Counted from the stretch's first letter, positions 1-8,171 are shown. The stretch: 64,000 nt of DNA from Synechococcus sp. WH 8101 (GCF_004209775.1 NZ_CP035914.1:992001-1056000); one strand, 5' to 3'. The notes: a model not told the origin generated them from the sequence alone. Numbers and translations: made by a program.

Positions 1-2
1 GG

Positions 3-218
3 CTGATCGATCGCCCCAAGGCCGATGAATTCGGCAAACCGCAAGCGGGTGTGCTGGAGGTGCATCACGGCAAGGCGAGACACGGCCAGCTCAGCGGTGA
101 GGACGACTGCAGCAAAACGAGGATCCGGCTCGATCGCGGCCATTGCTATCTGGAAGCCGATGAGGCCCGTCACCTGTTTGCCGGCCATGACCTCTACCCC
201 GGTGTGGAGTGCCTCTGA
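3..218 (+). CDS. C-terminal part of an unrecognised protein (5' end outside window)
   Basis: An open frame runs from the left edge to a TGA at 216-218 and gives 71 residues rich in His, Asp, Glu and Arg, ending DLYPGVECL. It shares the A of its stop codon with the ATG of the following primase gene (TGATG), which is the usual sign of translational coupling in one operon. I do not recognise the family. The only evidence that it is real is the open frame and the tight overlap. Confidence 0.5.
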   Translation: MIDRPKADEFGKPQAGVLEVHHGKARHGQLSGEDDCSKTRIRLDRGHCYLEADEARHLFAGHDLYPGVECL

Positions 219-1936
219 TGGTGCCTGTGACGCGTAATCGCAGTGGTCCTCCCGCCTCGCTGGTGACGCCGGCGTTGCTGGAGCAGGTGCGCGAGCGGGC
301 GCAGATCGTGGATCTGTTTGCCGCCGCTGATCTGAGGCGAGCCGGCCGGGAGTTTCTCGCCCGTTGCCCCTGGCATGACGACCGCCGGCCCTCGTTGACG
401 GTCAGCCCCAAGCGCAACCGGGTGCATTGCTTTGTCTGCGGCAAGGGCACCGATGCGATCGGCTGGCTGCAGGAGCAGCAGGGGATGAGCTTCCAGGAGG
501 CGGTGCTGGAGCTGGCGCGGCGCACGGGGCTGACGGTGGCGGAGGGTGACCCGGCGGCGCAACGGCGCTTTGAGCAGGAGTGGCGCGAGCGCAGGGCGTT
601 GATGGCGCAACGCAGCGAGCAACGGGCCCGGTTTCAAGACGCGCTCGAACAACAGTTGCAAGAGGCAGATGGAGCTGGTGAGGCGGCGGCCTATCTCCAG
701 TCCCGGGGCATCAGCGTCGACTCAGCGCGGCAATGGCAGCTGGGGACCGCGGGCGGACGTCTGATGATTCCTCTACAGGATCCCGCCGGTCAGGTGGTGG
801 GTTTCTGCGGCCGGGCGATGGGGCAGCAGCAACCGAAGTACCGCAACAGCGCTGGCGATCTGCTGTTTCAACGCAATGGTCTGGTCTTTGGCCTGGATCA
901 GGCGGCTGAGGCGATCCGCAGGGAGGGAACGGCGCTGCTCGTGGAGGGCCCGTTGGATGTGATTCAGCTGCATCAGGCCGGCTTTCGACATGCGGTGGCC
1001 TGTCTGGGCACGAGTGTGTCGGCGATGCAGCTGCAGCTGCTCAGGCGCCACGGCCTGAAGCAACTGCTGATCGCACTGGATGGCGATGCGGCCGGTCAGG
1101 CCGCCACGGAGAAGCTGCTTGTGCAGTTGCAGGATGCGTTGTTGGGCGATGGCCTCCAGGCGCTGGTGGTGCCGTTGCCTGAGGGCCAGGACGCCGATGG
1201 TCTGCTGCGCAGTCCCGGTGGCATCGCGGCCATGAAGGCATTGCTGGCCTCGGCGCCGCACTGGCTGGAGTGGCGGCTTGCGCGGGTGCTCGCACCCTTG
1301 AGCTCGGCTGAGCCCGCAGCGGGGGCTGATAAGCCAGGCCAAGGTTCAGGTGCGACCCCATACACGGGCCAAGGTTCAGGTGCGGCAAGCCTGGAATGCC
1401 TCCAGGCGGTGGAGCGGGCCGGCCAGGCGCTGGTGGACCAGCTCCCCGAGGGGGTGCTGAGGCGAACGGCGCAGCAACGACTGGAGCAGGCGCTGCGCCA
1501 CCACAGCGGCGTCCCGCAGGAGCCGCTGGAGGGGAGTGGCTCTGCCGCAGTGGCTGGTGGCATCCAGTCCGGTGTTGCCCGTGTTGCCCTGCCAGAGGTC
1601 TGGAGCGGCGGGCTGCTGAGCGCGCGTCAACGGTTGGAGCGCCGGGTCTTGCGTTTGTTCATCCATGCACCGGACTGCCGCGAGCTGCTCGGTTGCCTGG
1701 CGCTGGAGGATCCCGCAGCGGCCGTGGCGATGGAGTGGCTGCGTCAGCTGGCGGCTGTGGCGGCGGCAACTGATCTTGCGGCGATGGTGCTGCCGCTGGC
1801 GACGCAATTGCCCGGCTCGGTGGCGGCGTGGCTGAGGCAGGCAGCAGCCCCCGGCCCTGAGGTGATCGCCTTGTTGCAACGGGACCCGCAGGCGGAACTG
1901 CAAGCACTGATCGAAGCCTTGGAACCGGTGACGTGA
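218..1936 (+). CDS. DnaG-like DNA primase (CHC2 zinc finger + TOPRIM)
   Basis: Predicted to make RNA primers for DNA synthesis. The N-terminus has a CHC2 zinc-binding site (CPWH followed about 25 residues later by CFVC). A TOPRIM catalytic region follows, with the glutamate motif EGPLDV and the DGDAAG metal-binding motif. At about 572 residues it is near the size of bacterial DnaG, but the region after TOPRIM is low-complexity (Gly/Ala/Gln, with a duplicated GQGSGA) and does not obviously match the helicase-binding domain. The start was placed at ATG 218, which overlaps the previous stop; a GTG at 209 is in frame but less likely. With the Gp157-like and Rad52-like genes downstream it suggests a replication/recombination module of mobile-element origin. 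It could instead be an accessory primase unrelated to host replication. Confidence 0.85.
   Translation: MVPVTRNRSGPPASLVTPALLEQVRERAQIVDLFAAADLRRAGREFLARCPWHDDRRPSLTVSPKRNRVHCFVCGKGTDAIGWLQEQQGMSFQEAVLELARRTGLTVAEGDPAAQRRFEQEWRERRALMAQRSEQRARFQDALEQQLQEADGAGEAAAYLQSRGISVDSARQWQLGTAGGRLMIPLQDPAGQVVGFCGRAMGQQQPKYRNSAGDLLFQRNGLVFGLDQAAEAIRREGTALLVEGPLDVIQLHQAGFRHAVACLGTSVSAMQLQLLRRHGLKQLLIALDGDAAGQAATEKLLVQLQDALLGDGLQALVVPLPEGQDADGLLRSPGGIAAMKALLASAPHWLEWRLARVLAPLSSAEPAAGADKPGQGSGATPYTGQGSGAASLECLQAVERAGQALVDQLPEGVLRRTAQQRLEQALRHHSGVPQEPLEGSGSAAVAGGIQSGVARVALPEVWSGGLLSARQRLERRVLRLFIHAPDCRELLGCLALEDPAAAVAMEWLRQLAAVAAATDLAAMVLPLATQLPGSVAAWLRQAAAPGPEVIALLQRDPQAELQALIEALEPVT
1337..1384 (+). repeat. 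Two 18-bp direct repeats inside the primase gene
   Basis: The 18-bp sequence ggccaaggttcaggtgcg occurs at 1337-1354 and again at 1367-1384, 30 bp apart and in frame, so the protein repeats GQGSGA. The unit probably arose by slippage in the linker behind the TOPRIM domain. Confidence 0.8.
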
Positions 1937-2093
1937 GCGCGTTGGTAACGGCGCGAACGCCATGGTGGTTGACGCCGGGTCTAAGAAGGAGATGTAGCAA
2001 CAGCTACCAAGCGTTCACTCCACCACTTGCGTGGAGCGCAGTTCGATCCAGGCCAAGGAACGGGGACCTGGACTTGCTCCGAGGAACTGAATC

Positions 2094-2261
2094 ATGACCC
2101 TGACCTATCGCGGCCAGACCGTCCAGCAGCGCCACGCTGCCGTGACGATGACCAAGCCTGCCCTGACCTACCGGGGCCAGGCCGTGGCCGAACGCAAAGG
2201 CGCAGCAACAACGGCAGTTCACCCTGCCCTGACCTATCGCGGCACGACCTATCGCAAGTGA
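2094..2261 (+). CDS. DUF4278 small protein with three LTYRG repeats
   Basis: A 55-residue protein starting MTLTYRGQ. The signature LTYRG occurs three times (near residues 3, 24 and 46), each followed by a short polar stretch. DUF4278 is a cyanobacterial family whose members begin with this motif; its function is unknown. Most members have one or two copies. A strong hairpin terminator follows about 40 bp after the stop, so this appears to be an independent short transcription unit. Confidence 0.75.
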   Translation: MTLTYRGQTVQQRHAAVTMTKPALTYRGQAVAERKGAATTAVHPALTYRGTTYRK

Positions 2262-2299
2262 GCGGTACTGAGGCGATCTGCCGCCCGAGTCAATTGCTG

Positions 2300-2325
2300 A
2301 GCCCCGCCCGGAGCGGGGCTTTTTT
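2300..2325 (+). terminator. Rho-independent terminator after the DUF4278 gene
   Basis: A perfect stem (agccccg / cggggct) with a short loop is followed by six T residues, oriented to end plus-strand transcripts from the DUF4278 gene. Confidence 0.9.
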
Positions 2326-2343
2326 GATGGCAAGCCCTGCGGC

Positions 2344-2565
2344 TCAGAGCACCGAGACGGTGACGCCGGGTGTGCCCTGCAGCTTGCGGGCGATGGCATG
2401 GGCGCGCTCAGCGGGAATCAGGCGCTTTGTTTTGACGGGTTTGCCGCGCTTGCCGATCCACTGCAGCTCATAGGGGCTGGTGCCGCCTTTGGGGACACCG
2501 GGCGCGTAGCGATGAATGCAGAGGAAGCGGATCGGGCAGGAGAGGGGTTGAACAGCGCAGGCCAT
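2344..2565 (-). CDS. Small conserved protein, RGKPVK...RLIPAERAHA family (copy 1)
   Basis: A 73-residue protein of unknown function. Its C-terminal half (GKRGKPVKTKRLIPAERAHA, then ARKLQG and TVSVL) matches the protein encoded at 7571-7786 almost residue for residue, and RFLCIHRY aligns with RFLVLHTY in that copy. The start at 2565 gives a length equal to the paralogue (73 versus 71); an ATG 26 codons upstream adds a Cys-rich segment with no counterpart. Conservation confined to the basic C-terminal motif suggests a nucleic-acid or protein contact, but this is inference. Confidence 0.65.
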   Translation of the reverse strand: MACAVQPLSCPIRFLCIHRYAPGVPKGGTSPYELQWIGKRGKPVKTKRLIPAERAHAIARKLQGTPGVTVSVL

Positions 2566-2740
2566 GGAGCGGAAGTGCGAGGGACACCACAGGTGAGGCA
2601 CGGCCGCGCAACCCTCAGGCAAGGACACCCCGCAGGGGTGCATGGCTCGATCCTTGCCGGGTGAGCAGGCCCGTGGCTGGATGGGGTCAGACCTCGCGCT
2701 GCTCTGTGGGCCGGCTGGGCTCAGTTTTCCTCCCGTTCTG

Positions 2741-2938
2741 ATGAATCCGATGACACACCTTCATCGCTGCTGTCAGGGCGATAAAGCTGCAGCGCTGGAA
2801 GAACCCGTCCAGCTGACTTTGACGCTTCAGCCCGCAGTGCTCGATCAGGTGGAGCAACTGAGGTTGGAATGGGGCCTGAACAGTCGCGCTGCCGTGGTCG
2901 AGCGCTTGCTGGTGGAGGTGTTGATGCCGATGGTGTGA
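2741..2938 (+). CDS. Ribbon-helix-helix-like small protein
   Basis: A 65-residue protein whose second half (VQLTLTLQPAVLDQVEQLRL, then NSRAAVVERLL) has the beta-strand plus two-helix pattern of CopG/Arc-type DNA-binding proteins. No toxin gene lies next to it. The start is uncertain because several in-frame ATGs exist (2741, 2750). It may be an orphan antitoxin or a small regulator. Confidence 0.55.
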   Translation: MNPMTHLHRCCQGDKAAALEEPVQLTLTLQPAVLDQVEQLRLEWGLNSRAAVVERLLVEVLMPMV

Positions 2939-2994
2939 GTCTTCAGGCCAACTGGCGTTTGCTGTGTTCTGCTGAGGACTGAGTCGGTGCAGAG

Positions 2995-3528
2995 GTGAGG
3001 GGTCGTGTTCCGTCGCTGTTGCCGGTGTTGCCGCAGGCGCTGGCCTTGGCGTGGGCAGGGCTGGTGACTACGCAGGTGGCAGCGTCACCGTCCTGGGCTG
3101 GATCCCAGGACAGGCAGGGTCAATTGCCAGCTCAGGTTCAGCCTCTGGCCCGTGAGCTCCAGGCTTATGGCTTCCAGATCCGACTGGCGCCGCCACCCAA
3201 ACGCGGTGCCTATGGATTGTTTGACAGCAAGAGCCGAACGCTGTGGATTGCACCGGTCACGATCCCTCTGGGGATTGCCCGTCAGACCTTTCTGCATGAG
3301 GCGGTGCATGCCATCCAGAGCTGCCCGTCCGGTCAGTTGACGCCCCTGGGAGTCAGCGGCCCTTTGAATCCGGTGGTGGAACGTGAGATCAGCGCGATCC
3401 TGCTGCGGAACTATCACCACACCAACCGCTTGCTCGAACGTGAGGCGTTTCTGATGCAGGCCCAGCCAGATGCAGTGCCCCGCCTGCAGGCGCTGCTCAA
3501 GCGTCGCTGCAAGAAGTCTTCCCGCTGA
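2995..3528 (+). CDS. Secreted HExxH protein, putative zinc metallopeptidase
   Basis: A 177-residue protein beginning at GTG with a hydrophobic N-terminus ending near residue 35 (AASPSWAG), which looks like a signal peptide. The segment FLHEAVHAIQSCPSG contains HEAVH, the HExxH zinc-binding and catalytic motif of gluzincin-like peptidases, followed by a conserved-looking Glu in REISAILLRNYHHTNR. Activity is predicted from the motif alone. The domain is short, so it could be a minimal peptidase or an inactive relative. It has no obvious operon partner. Confidence 0.65.
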   Translation: MRGRVPSLLPVLPQALALAWAGLVTTQVAASPSWAGSQDRQGQLPAQVQPLARELQAYGFQIRLAPPPKRGAYGLFDSKSRTLWIAPVTIPLGIARQTFLHEAVHAIQSCPSGQLTPLGVSGPLNPVVEREISAILLRNYHHTNRLLEREAFLMQAQPDAVPRLQALLKRRCKKSSR

Positions 3529-3616
3529 GTATCCAGCTGCTCAGGCTTTGCCTCGTCAGCCAAGCTGCAGCAGCCGGATGGATGACGCCTGGACCAGTGA
3601 AGTGGGTCACGTCATC

Positions 3617-3877
3617 TCAACCGAGCAGGAGAGCCGCTCGGGGGGCGTGAGCACCGCGCAGGAAACCCTCGACGCTGAGATCTTCATCGATGTCAGGCCA
3701 ATGGATGCCAAAGCCGCCACCAGCCGGTTCCCAGTTCCGGCGCTGCTCGGCAGTGGCATGCAACAGGCGGGGATACCAGACCATCGGTACGGAGATGGTG
3801 CGTCCGTCTTCTAGATCAACCGTCAATTTGTCGTCGGTGCAGACGACATCAGCAACACGTTCGCCTGGGTTAGCCAT
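3617..3877 (-). CDS. DUF2442 domain protein
   Basis: An 86-residue protein with the DUF2442 layout: VDLEDGRTISVPMVWYPRLL, then the HWPDIDEDLSVEGFLRG C-terminus. DUF2442 proteins are often encoded beside DUF4160 proteins in toxin-antitoxin-like pairs; no DUF4160 partner is present here. The start at 3877 was chosen because homology begins there and the open frame upstream is low-quality sequence. Confidence 0.8.
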   Translation of the reverse strand: MANPGERVADVVCTDDKLTVDLEDGRTISVPMVWYPRLLHATAEQRRNWEPAGGGFGIHWPDIDEDLSVEGFLRGAHAPRAALLLG

Positions 3878-4414
3878 GCCAAACCTCCCATGCCTTGAGA
3901 AGCGTAGATGCAGGTCTCGATTCGCTTCTCGAGTTGCTTGGGTTGATGAACCAAAGACTCTTGTTGGACCCCCCGGCGGCGGGGGATGAGGATGCCACGC
4001 GGCGCAAGGGCTGCGCGAGCCGATCAAGGCGCGATGCGCTGATCGGCCCTTGCCCTCGCGTGTGGGTTTTATTCCTCGCCGCCACCGGGGTGGGTGGTTT
4101 GGGTTCTGATCGCATGAATGGCCTCCCGCGACTGCGGTGGCCCGGCGCATTGAGGCCGCTCTGAGGCGCCTGAAAGCGGCTGTGGTGGCTGCGTTGGTGG
4201 CGTTTGGTGTTGTGCCTTGGTCTTATTGAAATAGCGTCACTGCTGCTGCCTCAGGTGTGGTGAATCAGGCGCATTAAGTTCTAAGAAGAGGGGCAGAAAT
4301 AGACCGGCGGCACTAGCGCATAGTACGCCTGTATTGATAGAATAAGAGGATGCTCGAGGGAGGGCGTTACGCCCAGCGAATCCCTTGCTGCTGCTGTCTT
4401 TTGCCTTCTAAACA
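3878..4414. other. Gene-free interval
   Basis: About 540 bp with no convincing gene on either strand. It contains a GC hairpin (ccccccggcggcggggg near 3970) and an A/T-rich stretch before 4415 that could carry the promoter of the next gene. I see no RNA gene in it. Confidence 0.5.
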
Positions 4415-4900
4415 TTGGCTCTCAATCTTTGCTCTGGTGCCGCCGCATTGGCGCCGCCTGTTGTTTCATCAGATCCCTTGTCTGGTTGCACGCAACTGGT
4501 GATGGTGGCTGGTGGCGGCCGTGATCTCACCTGGCCGGTGGAGCGTGTTGCGGCCCATCTGCTTGAGGTCTCCTGTGGCCGTTTGGTTCAGGCCTTGTTC
4601 CATGGCGCAGCCCGCGGCGCCGATCAGGCGATTGCCGCTGCCGCTGAGCAGCTGGGTTGGCCCCAGTGGCCCTGCCCGGCGCAATGGGATCGCCATGGCC
4701 GCTCGGCCGGCCCAATCCGTAATCGGCTGATGCTTGTCACAGCGCTGGAGCGTGTTGCGGCCTTGCCGCAGGGCTGCGGCCTGCTGGTGATCGGCTTTCC
4801 CGGCGAGCGGGGCACGCGCTCATTGCTGGAGCAGGCCCGGTGCATGGCGCAGCGTGCCAGTTCCTTTCGGGTCGCGGTGCTGCAGATCCCAGGGGCATAG
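4415..4900 (+). CDS. DUF2493 / SLOG-fold (YspA-like) protein
   Basis: About 161 residues from a TTG start. The motifs VAGGGRD, FHGAARGADQAIAAAAEQLG and RNRLMLVTAL fit the DUF2493 branch of the SLOG superfamily (DprA/LOG-like Rossmann proteins predicted to bind nucleotides or their derivatives). Such genes are frequent in phages and mobile elements. The start is uncertain because a GTG just before VMVAGGG is also possible. It lies ahead of the Gp157-like and Rad52-like genes and may belong to the same module. Confidence 0.75.
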   Translation: MALNLCSGAAALAPPVVSSDPLSGCTQLVMVAGGGRDLTWPVERVAAHLLEVSCGRLVQALFHGAARGADQAIAAAAEQLGWPQWPCPAQWDRHGRSAGPIRNRLMLVTALERVAALPQGCGLLVIGFPGERGTRSLLEQARCMAQRASSFRVAVLQIPGA

Positions 4901-4903
4901 CCC

Positions 4904-4927
4904 ACCACCCCACCACCCCACCACCCC
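4904..4927 (+). repeat. Tandem 8-bp repeat accacccc x3
   Basis: Three perfect tandem copies of accacccc just after the stop of the SLOG gene, running directly into the pyrimidine-rich leader of the next gene. It is a likely slippage site. Confidence 0.85.
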
Positions 4928-4973
4928 TCACTTCTCTTCATTCCCTTTTCTCTCCTCACACCCCCATTCACCG
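4928..4973 (+). promoter_or_regulatory. Pyrimidine-rich leader without Shine-Dalgarno, before the Gp157-like gene
   Basis: The 46 nt before ATG 4974 are almost entirely C and T with a few A, and no AGGAGG-like site is present. The leader of the Rad52-like gene (5702-5767) has the same character. Such leaders can be bound by ribosomal protein S1; regulation is inferred. Confidence 0.4.
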
Positions 4974-5627
4974 ATGTCTGTTGCCATTCCCCTTGCTTCC
5001 CCTCCGGCAGAAGCCGCCAAATTGCCCAGCCTCTGGGAGCTCGGCAGTGCCCTTGAGGCCGAAACCCATTGGATCGCCCAGCTCGCAGAACGCCTCGATA
5101 CAGGTGATGAGGACGAACGTGCCCTTGCGATTGCCGATCTGGAGGACTCTCTCGCCTCTGAGGAGCACCAGCGGGAGGCGTTTGTGCGTAAGGCCGATGC
5201 CACCTGCTGGGTGATTGAACGTCTCCGCGCTGAGGCCAGTTACCACCAGTGCCAATCGAAACGCTTTGCTGCGCTGGCCAAAGGGGAGGACAACCGCGCC
5301 GATGCCCTGGAAGCCACCCTGGTGCATCTGCTCGATCGGCTGGAACCCGGCGCCAGTGCCCACCGTCTCCACGATCACTGCCTCCGCTCACGGCTGACAG
5401 AAGCAATTGAGATCGATGACGCCAGCGCCTTGCCCGCTGAGCTGCTCACGATCCAGACGACAAGCACCCCGAACAAAAGCTCGATCAAGGCCCGCATTCG
5501 CGCCGTGATTGCAGCAGCCGTGGCGGGCCTGCCCAAACCAGAAGCGGCTCACCTTGCCTTTTCGCTGGCTGCCACAGCGGTACCCGGCGCCCGCCTGATC
5601 AAACGACGCCACTGGTCCATCACCTGA
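4974..5627 (+). CDS. Siphovirus Gp157-like protein
   Basis: A 217-residue protein. The first 130 residues are charged and helical, and the C-terminus carries the family hallmark: an acidic stretch (EIDDASALPAELL), a TPNKSSIKARIRAV segment, then VPGARLIKRRHWSIT. Gp157 proteins occur in phage recombination modules, where they are thought to assist DNA recombination or protect phage DNA; the exact role is not settled. The Rad52-type gene lies 140 bp downstream, the partner expected in such a module. The C-terminal insertion (AAAVAGLPKPEAAHLAFSLA) replaces the short linker of typical members. Confidence 0.75.
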   Translation: MSVAIPLASPPAEAAKLPSLWELGSALEAETHWIAQLAERLDTGDEDERALAIADLEDSLASEEHQREAFVRKADATCWVIERLRAEASYHQCQSKRFAALAKGEDNRADALEATLVHLLDRLEPGASAHRLHDHCLRSRLTEAIEIDDASALPAELLTIQTTSTPNKSSIKARIRAVIAAAVAGLPKPEAAHLAFSLAATAVPGARLIKRRHWSIT

Positions 5628-5701
5628 GGCCACGGGCCTCCTTGCGATTGGGTTTGCAGCAGCGGGCCGGGGTTGATTCATCGATCCGGCCAGGCACTGC
5701 A

Positions 5702-5767
5702 AGCCCCATTTCCACTCCTTTCTCTCCAGTTCTCTCCACTCACTCACTCACGCCCTGAAATCTCGCC
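5702..5767 (+). promoter_or_regulatory. Pyrimidine-rich leader before the Rad52-like gene
   Basis: A C/T-dominated leader with repeated ctct and a cactcactcactcac run precedes ATG 5768, again without a Shine-Dalgarno sequence, as at the Gp157-like gene. Confidence 0.4.
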
Positions 5768-6730
5768 ATGGCCATCACCTCCACAGCTACCAACGCCCAA
5801 GCCAGCAAGTCCGCAAGGCCTTCTGCCAGCGCCGGAGCCGAGCGCTCCGCCATGCCGCGACTCCTCCAACGCCACCCCTCTGCGTTGCAACTGCTGCGCG
5901 AATCGCTCCAGCAGGAAGGCGACGCCACCACACCCGCTCCTGCTGCGCCTCCGCACGTTGCAGCTGCTCCAGCTAAAGCAGACCCTGCGAGCGATGTAAC
6001 CCCAGGATTCAGCGCCCGCCAACGGGAGTTGCTCGCCGCCCCGCTCGATCGCGCCAAGGTGCGGCAACGGGAGCAGGGCCGGATGCGGGTCAGCTACTTG
6101 GAGGGCTGGCAGGTGATTGCTGAGGCGAACCGGATCTTTGGTTTTGATGGCTGGGACCGGCTCACCTTGAACGCCAGCTGCGTGGCGGAACACGAGCGGC
6201 CGGTGGGGCGGGACCGCAAAAGCGGCTGGGGTGTGACCTACACCGCCCGGGTGCGGATTGTGGTGATCGCCGGTGAACGCTGCTTGATCCGCGAGGGTTC
6301 CGGTGCCGGCCATGGCATTGATCTGGATCAAGGTCTGGCCCATGAATCAGCGCTCAAGGAAGCGGAGACCGATGCGACAAAACGGGCGCTGATGAGCTTT
6401 GGCAACGCCTTTGGCCTGGCGCTCTACGACAAACAACAACGCCAGGTGAGCAGCGGGATGGAGCAGGGCCAGGCCCAGAGCCAGGGCCAGGCAACCAAGA
6501 CCGCTCAGCAACAGCCCGAGCCGGTTGCTGCCCCCCTGGAGCCAGCGGTGATCACAGGGCTGCAGACGCGGATCAAGGCGCTGCCCCCGGCGAGGCTGGA
6601 GGCGTTCTCCAGGGGCTTCCGTGCTGCGTTCCAGGTGCCTGATGCTCAGCCCTCATTGGCGGGACTGATCACGACCAGCGCCCATCAGCGCTGGATCGAG
6701 GGGTTCCTGGCGGAGGAGGCCAATACCTGA
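5768..6730 (+). CDS. Rad52/Rad22-type single-strand annealing protein
   Basis: A 320-residue protein. Residues 1-75 are a low-complexity Ala/Pro/Ser tail. The core contains RVSYLEGWQVIAEANRIFGF followed by DGWD, and later ESALKEAETDATKRAL and MSFGNAFGLALYD, the signature of the Rad52 N-terminal annealing fold used by phages and some bacteria to pair complementary single strands. A Gln-rich linker and a short helical C-terminus follow; the C-terminus may bind a partner such as SSB. With the Gp157-like protein and the primase it makes a plausible RecA-independent recombination set. Confidence 0.85.
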   Translation: MAITSTATNAQASKSARPSASAGAERSAMPRLLQRHPSALQLLRESLQQEGDATTPAPAAPPHVAAAPAKADPASDVTPGFSARQRELLAAPLDRAKVRQREQGRMRVSYLEGWQVIAEANRIFGFDGWDRLTLNASCVAEHERPVGRDRKSGWGVTYTARVRIVVIAGERCLIREGSGAGHGIDLDQGLAHESALKEAETDATKRALMSFGNAFGLALYDKQQRQVSSGMEQGQAQSQGQATKTAQQQPEPVAAPLEPAVITGLQTRIKALPPARLEAFSRGFRAAFQVPDAQPSLAGLITTSAHQRWIEGFLAEEANT

Positions 6731-6764
6731 ACCTCCAGCACTGACCCTTTGCCCGGGAGCAACA

Positions 6765-6790
6765 GAAAAGGCCGGCCAAGGGGCCGGCCT
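6765..6790 (-). terminator. Hairpin terminator (minus strand)
   Basis: A perfect 9-bp stem (aggccggcc / ggccggcct, loop aagg) is preceded by aaaa on the plus strand, so a minus-strand transcript ends in a U-run. It lies 12 bp past the stop of the 6802-7095 gene. Confidence 0.8.
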
Positions 6791-6801
6791 GGACTGGGGC
6801 C

Positions 6802-7095
6802 TCAGCAGAGCTGGGAGGAGGAGGCCTGGATTGCCTCGATCAACGCCTCCTGCTCGGCCTCAAGCGCCTGATCGATTTCATCGATGCGGGCGAGGAAGGA
6901 GGCGATCACCGGCATCACCTCCTCTTCCAGGCGGGTGATCTCTTCTTCTCCGTAGGGGTGATCAATCCAGGGCCTGGGGATCAAGAGCCCCCTGGCGGAA
7001 CGAGAGGAAAGGATCCACTCCACGGCGCGGTAGCAGGACTCAACCAGGGCGATCGGATCACCTGGAGAGGCGGAGATCAGGGAATGAAAGGCCAT
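6802..7095 (-). CDS. Small acidic helical protein of unknown function
   Basis: A 97-residue protein starting MAFHSLISASPGDPIALVES. The C-terminal half is strongly acidic and probably helical (EEEITRLEEEVMPVIASFL, then EIDQALEAEQEALIEAI), suggesting a coiled coil. A clear terminator follows. I do not recognise a family. The open frame extends 20 codons upstream of this ATG, but that part is basic and looks non-coding. Confidence 0.55.
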   Translation of the reverse strand: MAFHSLISASPGDPIALVESCYRAVEWILSSRSARGLLIPRPWIDHPYGEEEITRLEEEVMPVIASFLARIDEIDQALEAEQEALIEAIQASSSQLC

Positions 7096-7570
7096 GAGCA
7101 ACTGACGCCTGATGGCGCAGCGACGGGACGCCTGCAGGAACACCCCGCCCGGCAAGGGGCGAGTCCATCCGCTGATGCGCGGTGAGCACCGGCCCCGCCG
7201 GGGCGATCGCGCCAGAGCAACCAGCCGATTCGCCTCGCGTCAGCCCTTGCCCAGGGGTGACCCTGGAGAGGCCCGGCGCAGCGTTTCTTGCGGTGCCTCC
7301 GGGTGTTGGTGCTGCCGATGTCCCCTGCCCTCGCGGTCCGGTGGCGCAGTGCGCTCACCGCGCAGTCACCAGAGCGCCTGCCATGGCGATGGCGTGCCCA
7401 CAACCAGGATGCCCACCGGTGCGGGGTTGGCAAGGATCAGGCCTGGCCGCGGTCTCTGCAAGGCGCATCTCTCGGTGCGATGCATCAAGCGCACCTCACG
7501 GTGCGACGCGGTCCCTGCCACCCCCACCCCAGCGGGCCTTGGACCTGGGTGTTCCACGCCAGTTCTCTCC
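7096..7570. other. Gene-free interval
   Basis: About 475 bp. Open frames exist on both strands but have skewed composition with no recognisable protein. One GCGATCGC octamer lies at 7203-7210. The motif cggtgcgac/tgc is partly repeated near 7470-7510. Confidence 0.45.
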
Positions 7571-7786
7571 ATGGCACGTTCCTCTGCTCCCTGCTGCGAA
7601 GTCCGCTTCCTGGTGCTGCACACCTACCCGGATGGCATCAAGGCCTATGGCCATGAGCGGCTCACCATCCCGATCGGTCGGCGCGGCAAGCCGGTCAAAA
7701 AGATGCGCCTGATCCCTGCCGAGAGGGCCCATGCCCTGGCGCGGAAGCTGCAGGGCCGCTTCGGCACCACGGTGTCAGTGCTCTGA
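7571..7786 (+). CDS. Small conserved protein, RGKPVK...RLIPAERAHA family (copy 2)
   Basis: A 71-residue protein: an N-terminal strand-rich part (CEVRFLVLHTYPDGIKAYGH) and the conserved tail GRRGKPVKKMRLIPAERAHA, ARKLQG, TVSVL shared with the gene at 2344-2565. Function unknown. The start at ATG 7571 gives a length matching the paralogue; the open frame upstream has no homology. Two copies in 5 kb on opposite strands suggest a small family maintained by this lineage. Confidence 0.65.
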   Translation: MARSSAPCCEVRFLVLHTYPDGIKAYGHERLTIPIGRRGKPVKKMRLIPAERAHALARKLQGRFGTTVSVL

Positions 7787-7913
7787 GGGCGATCGCTGAT
7801 CGCCCTGGCCGGGAGGCGCATCAGCCTCCCGGGGTTGTCTGGGCGTATCAGCTGGAACTTGCCTGGATCCCTTCCTGGCGGCAGTGTGAATCCACCCCTG
7901 GGGTTGTCCCCGC

Positions 7914-8171
7914 ATGAGCTGGCAGGAGTTCGAACGGCTGGTGGACGATGCCGAGAGCGACCGGGAGCTCCGCTGGGTGTTGCGCCACTGCCGCAGCGCC
8001 GAGGACCTGGTTCTGGCCGCCCGCAAGCTCGGCTACCGGGTGACGCGGGTGGATCTGCAGCGGGCGATCGAGGAGGAGCGGCAGGAGCAACGCGGTGATC
8101 GTCCGGTTGCAGCAGCAGCTGACGCCACCGCGCTGACCGGTGGCTGGGATGACGCGCGGGAGCGGTTGTGA
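7914..8171 (+). CDS. Nif11-domain protein
   Basis: An 85-residue protein whose first 55 residues (SWQEFERLVDDAESDRELRW, then AEDLVLAARKLGYRVTRVDL) follow the Nif11 pattern: a short helix, an ED(L/V)xxxA block and GYxxTxxDL. Nif11 domains form the leaders of many cyanobacterial ribosomal peptides. Here no Gly-Gly cleavage site or Cys-rich core follows, only a polar Ala-rich tail, so it is probably a stand-alone Nif11 protein. It overlaps the next gene by 4 bp (GTGA). Confidence 0.7.
   Translation: MSWQEFERLVDDAESDRELRWVLRHCRSAEDLVLAARKLGYRVTRVDLQRAIEEERQEQRGDRPVAAAADATALTGGWDDARERL

Noticed and set aside
4904-4973. CRISPR or structured RNA at the accacccc repeats
   Set aside because: The units are 8 bp with no spacers, a simple-sequence repeat only.
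7112-7570. N-terminal extension of the small gene at 7571
   Set aside because: The extension is Arg/Pro/Cys-rich, unlike the paralogue, and has no start-site support.
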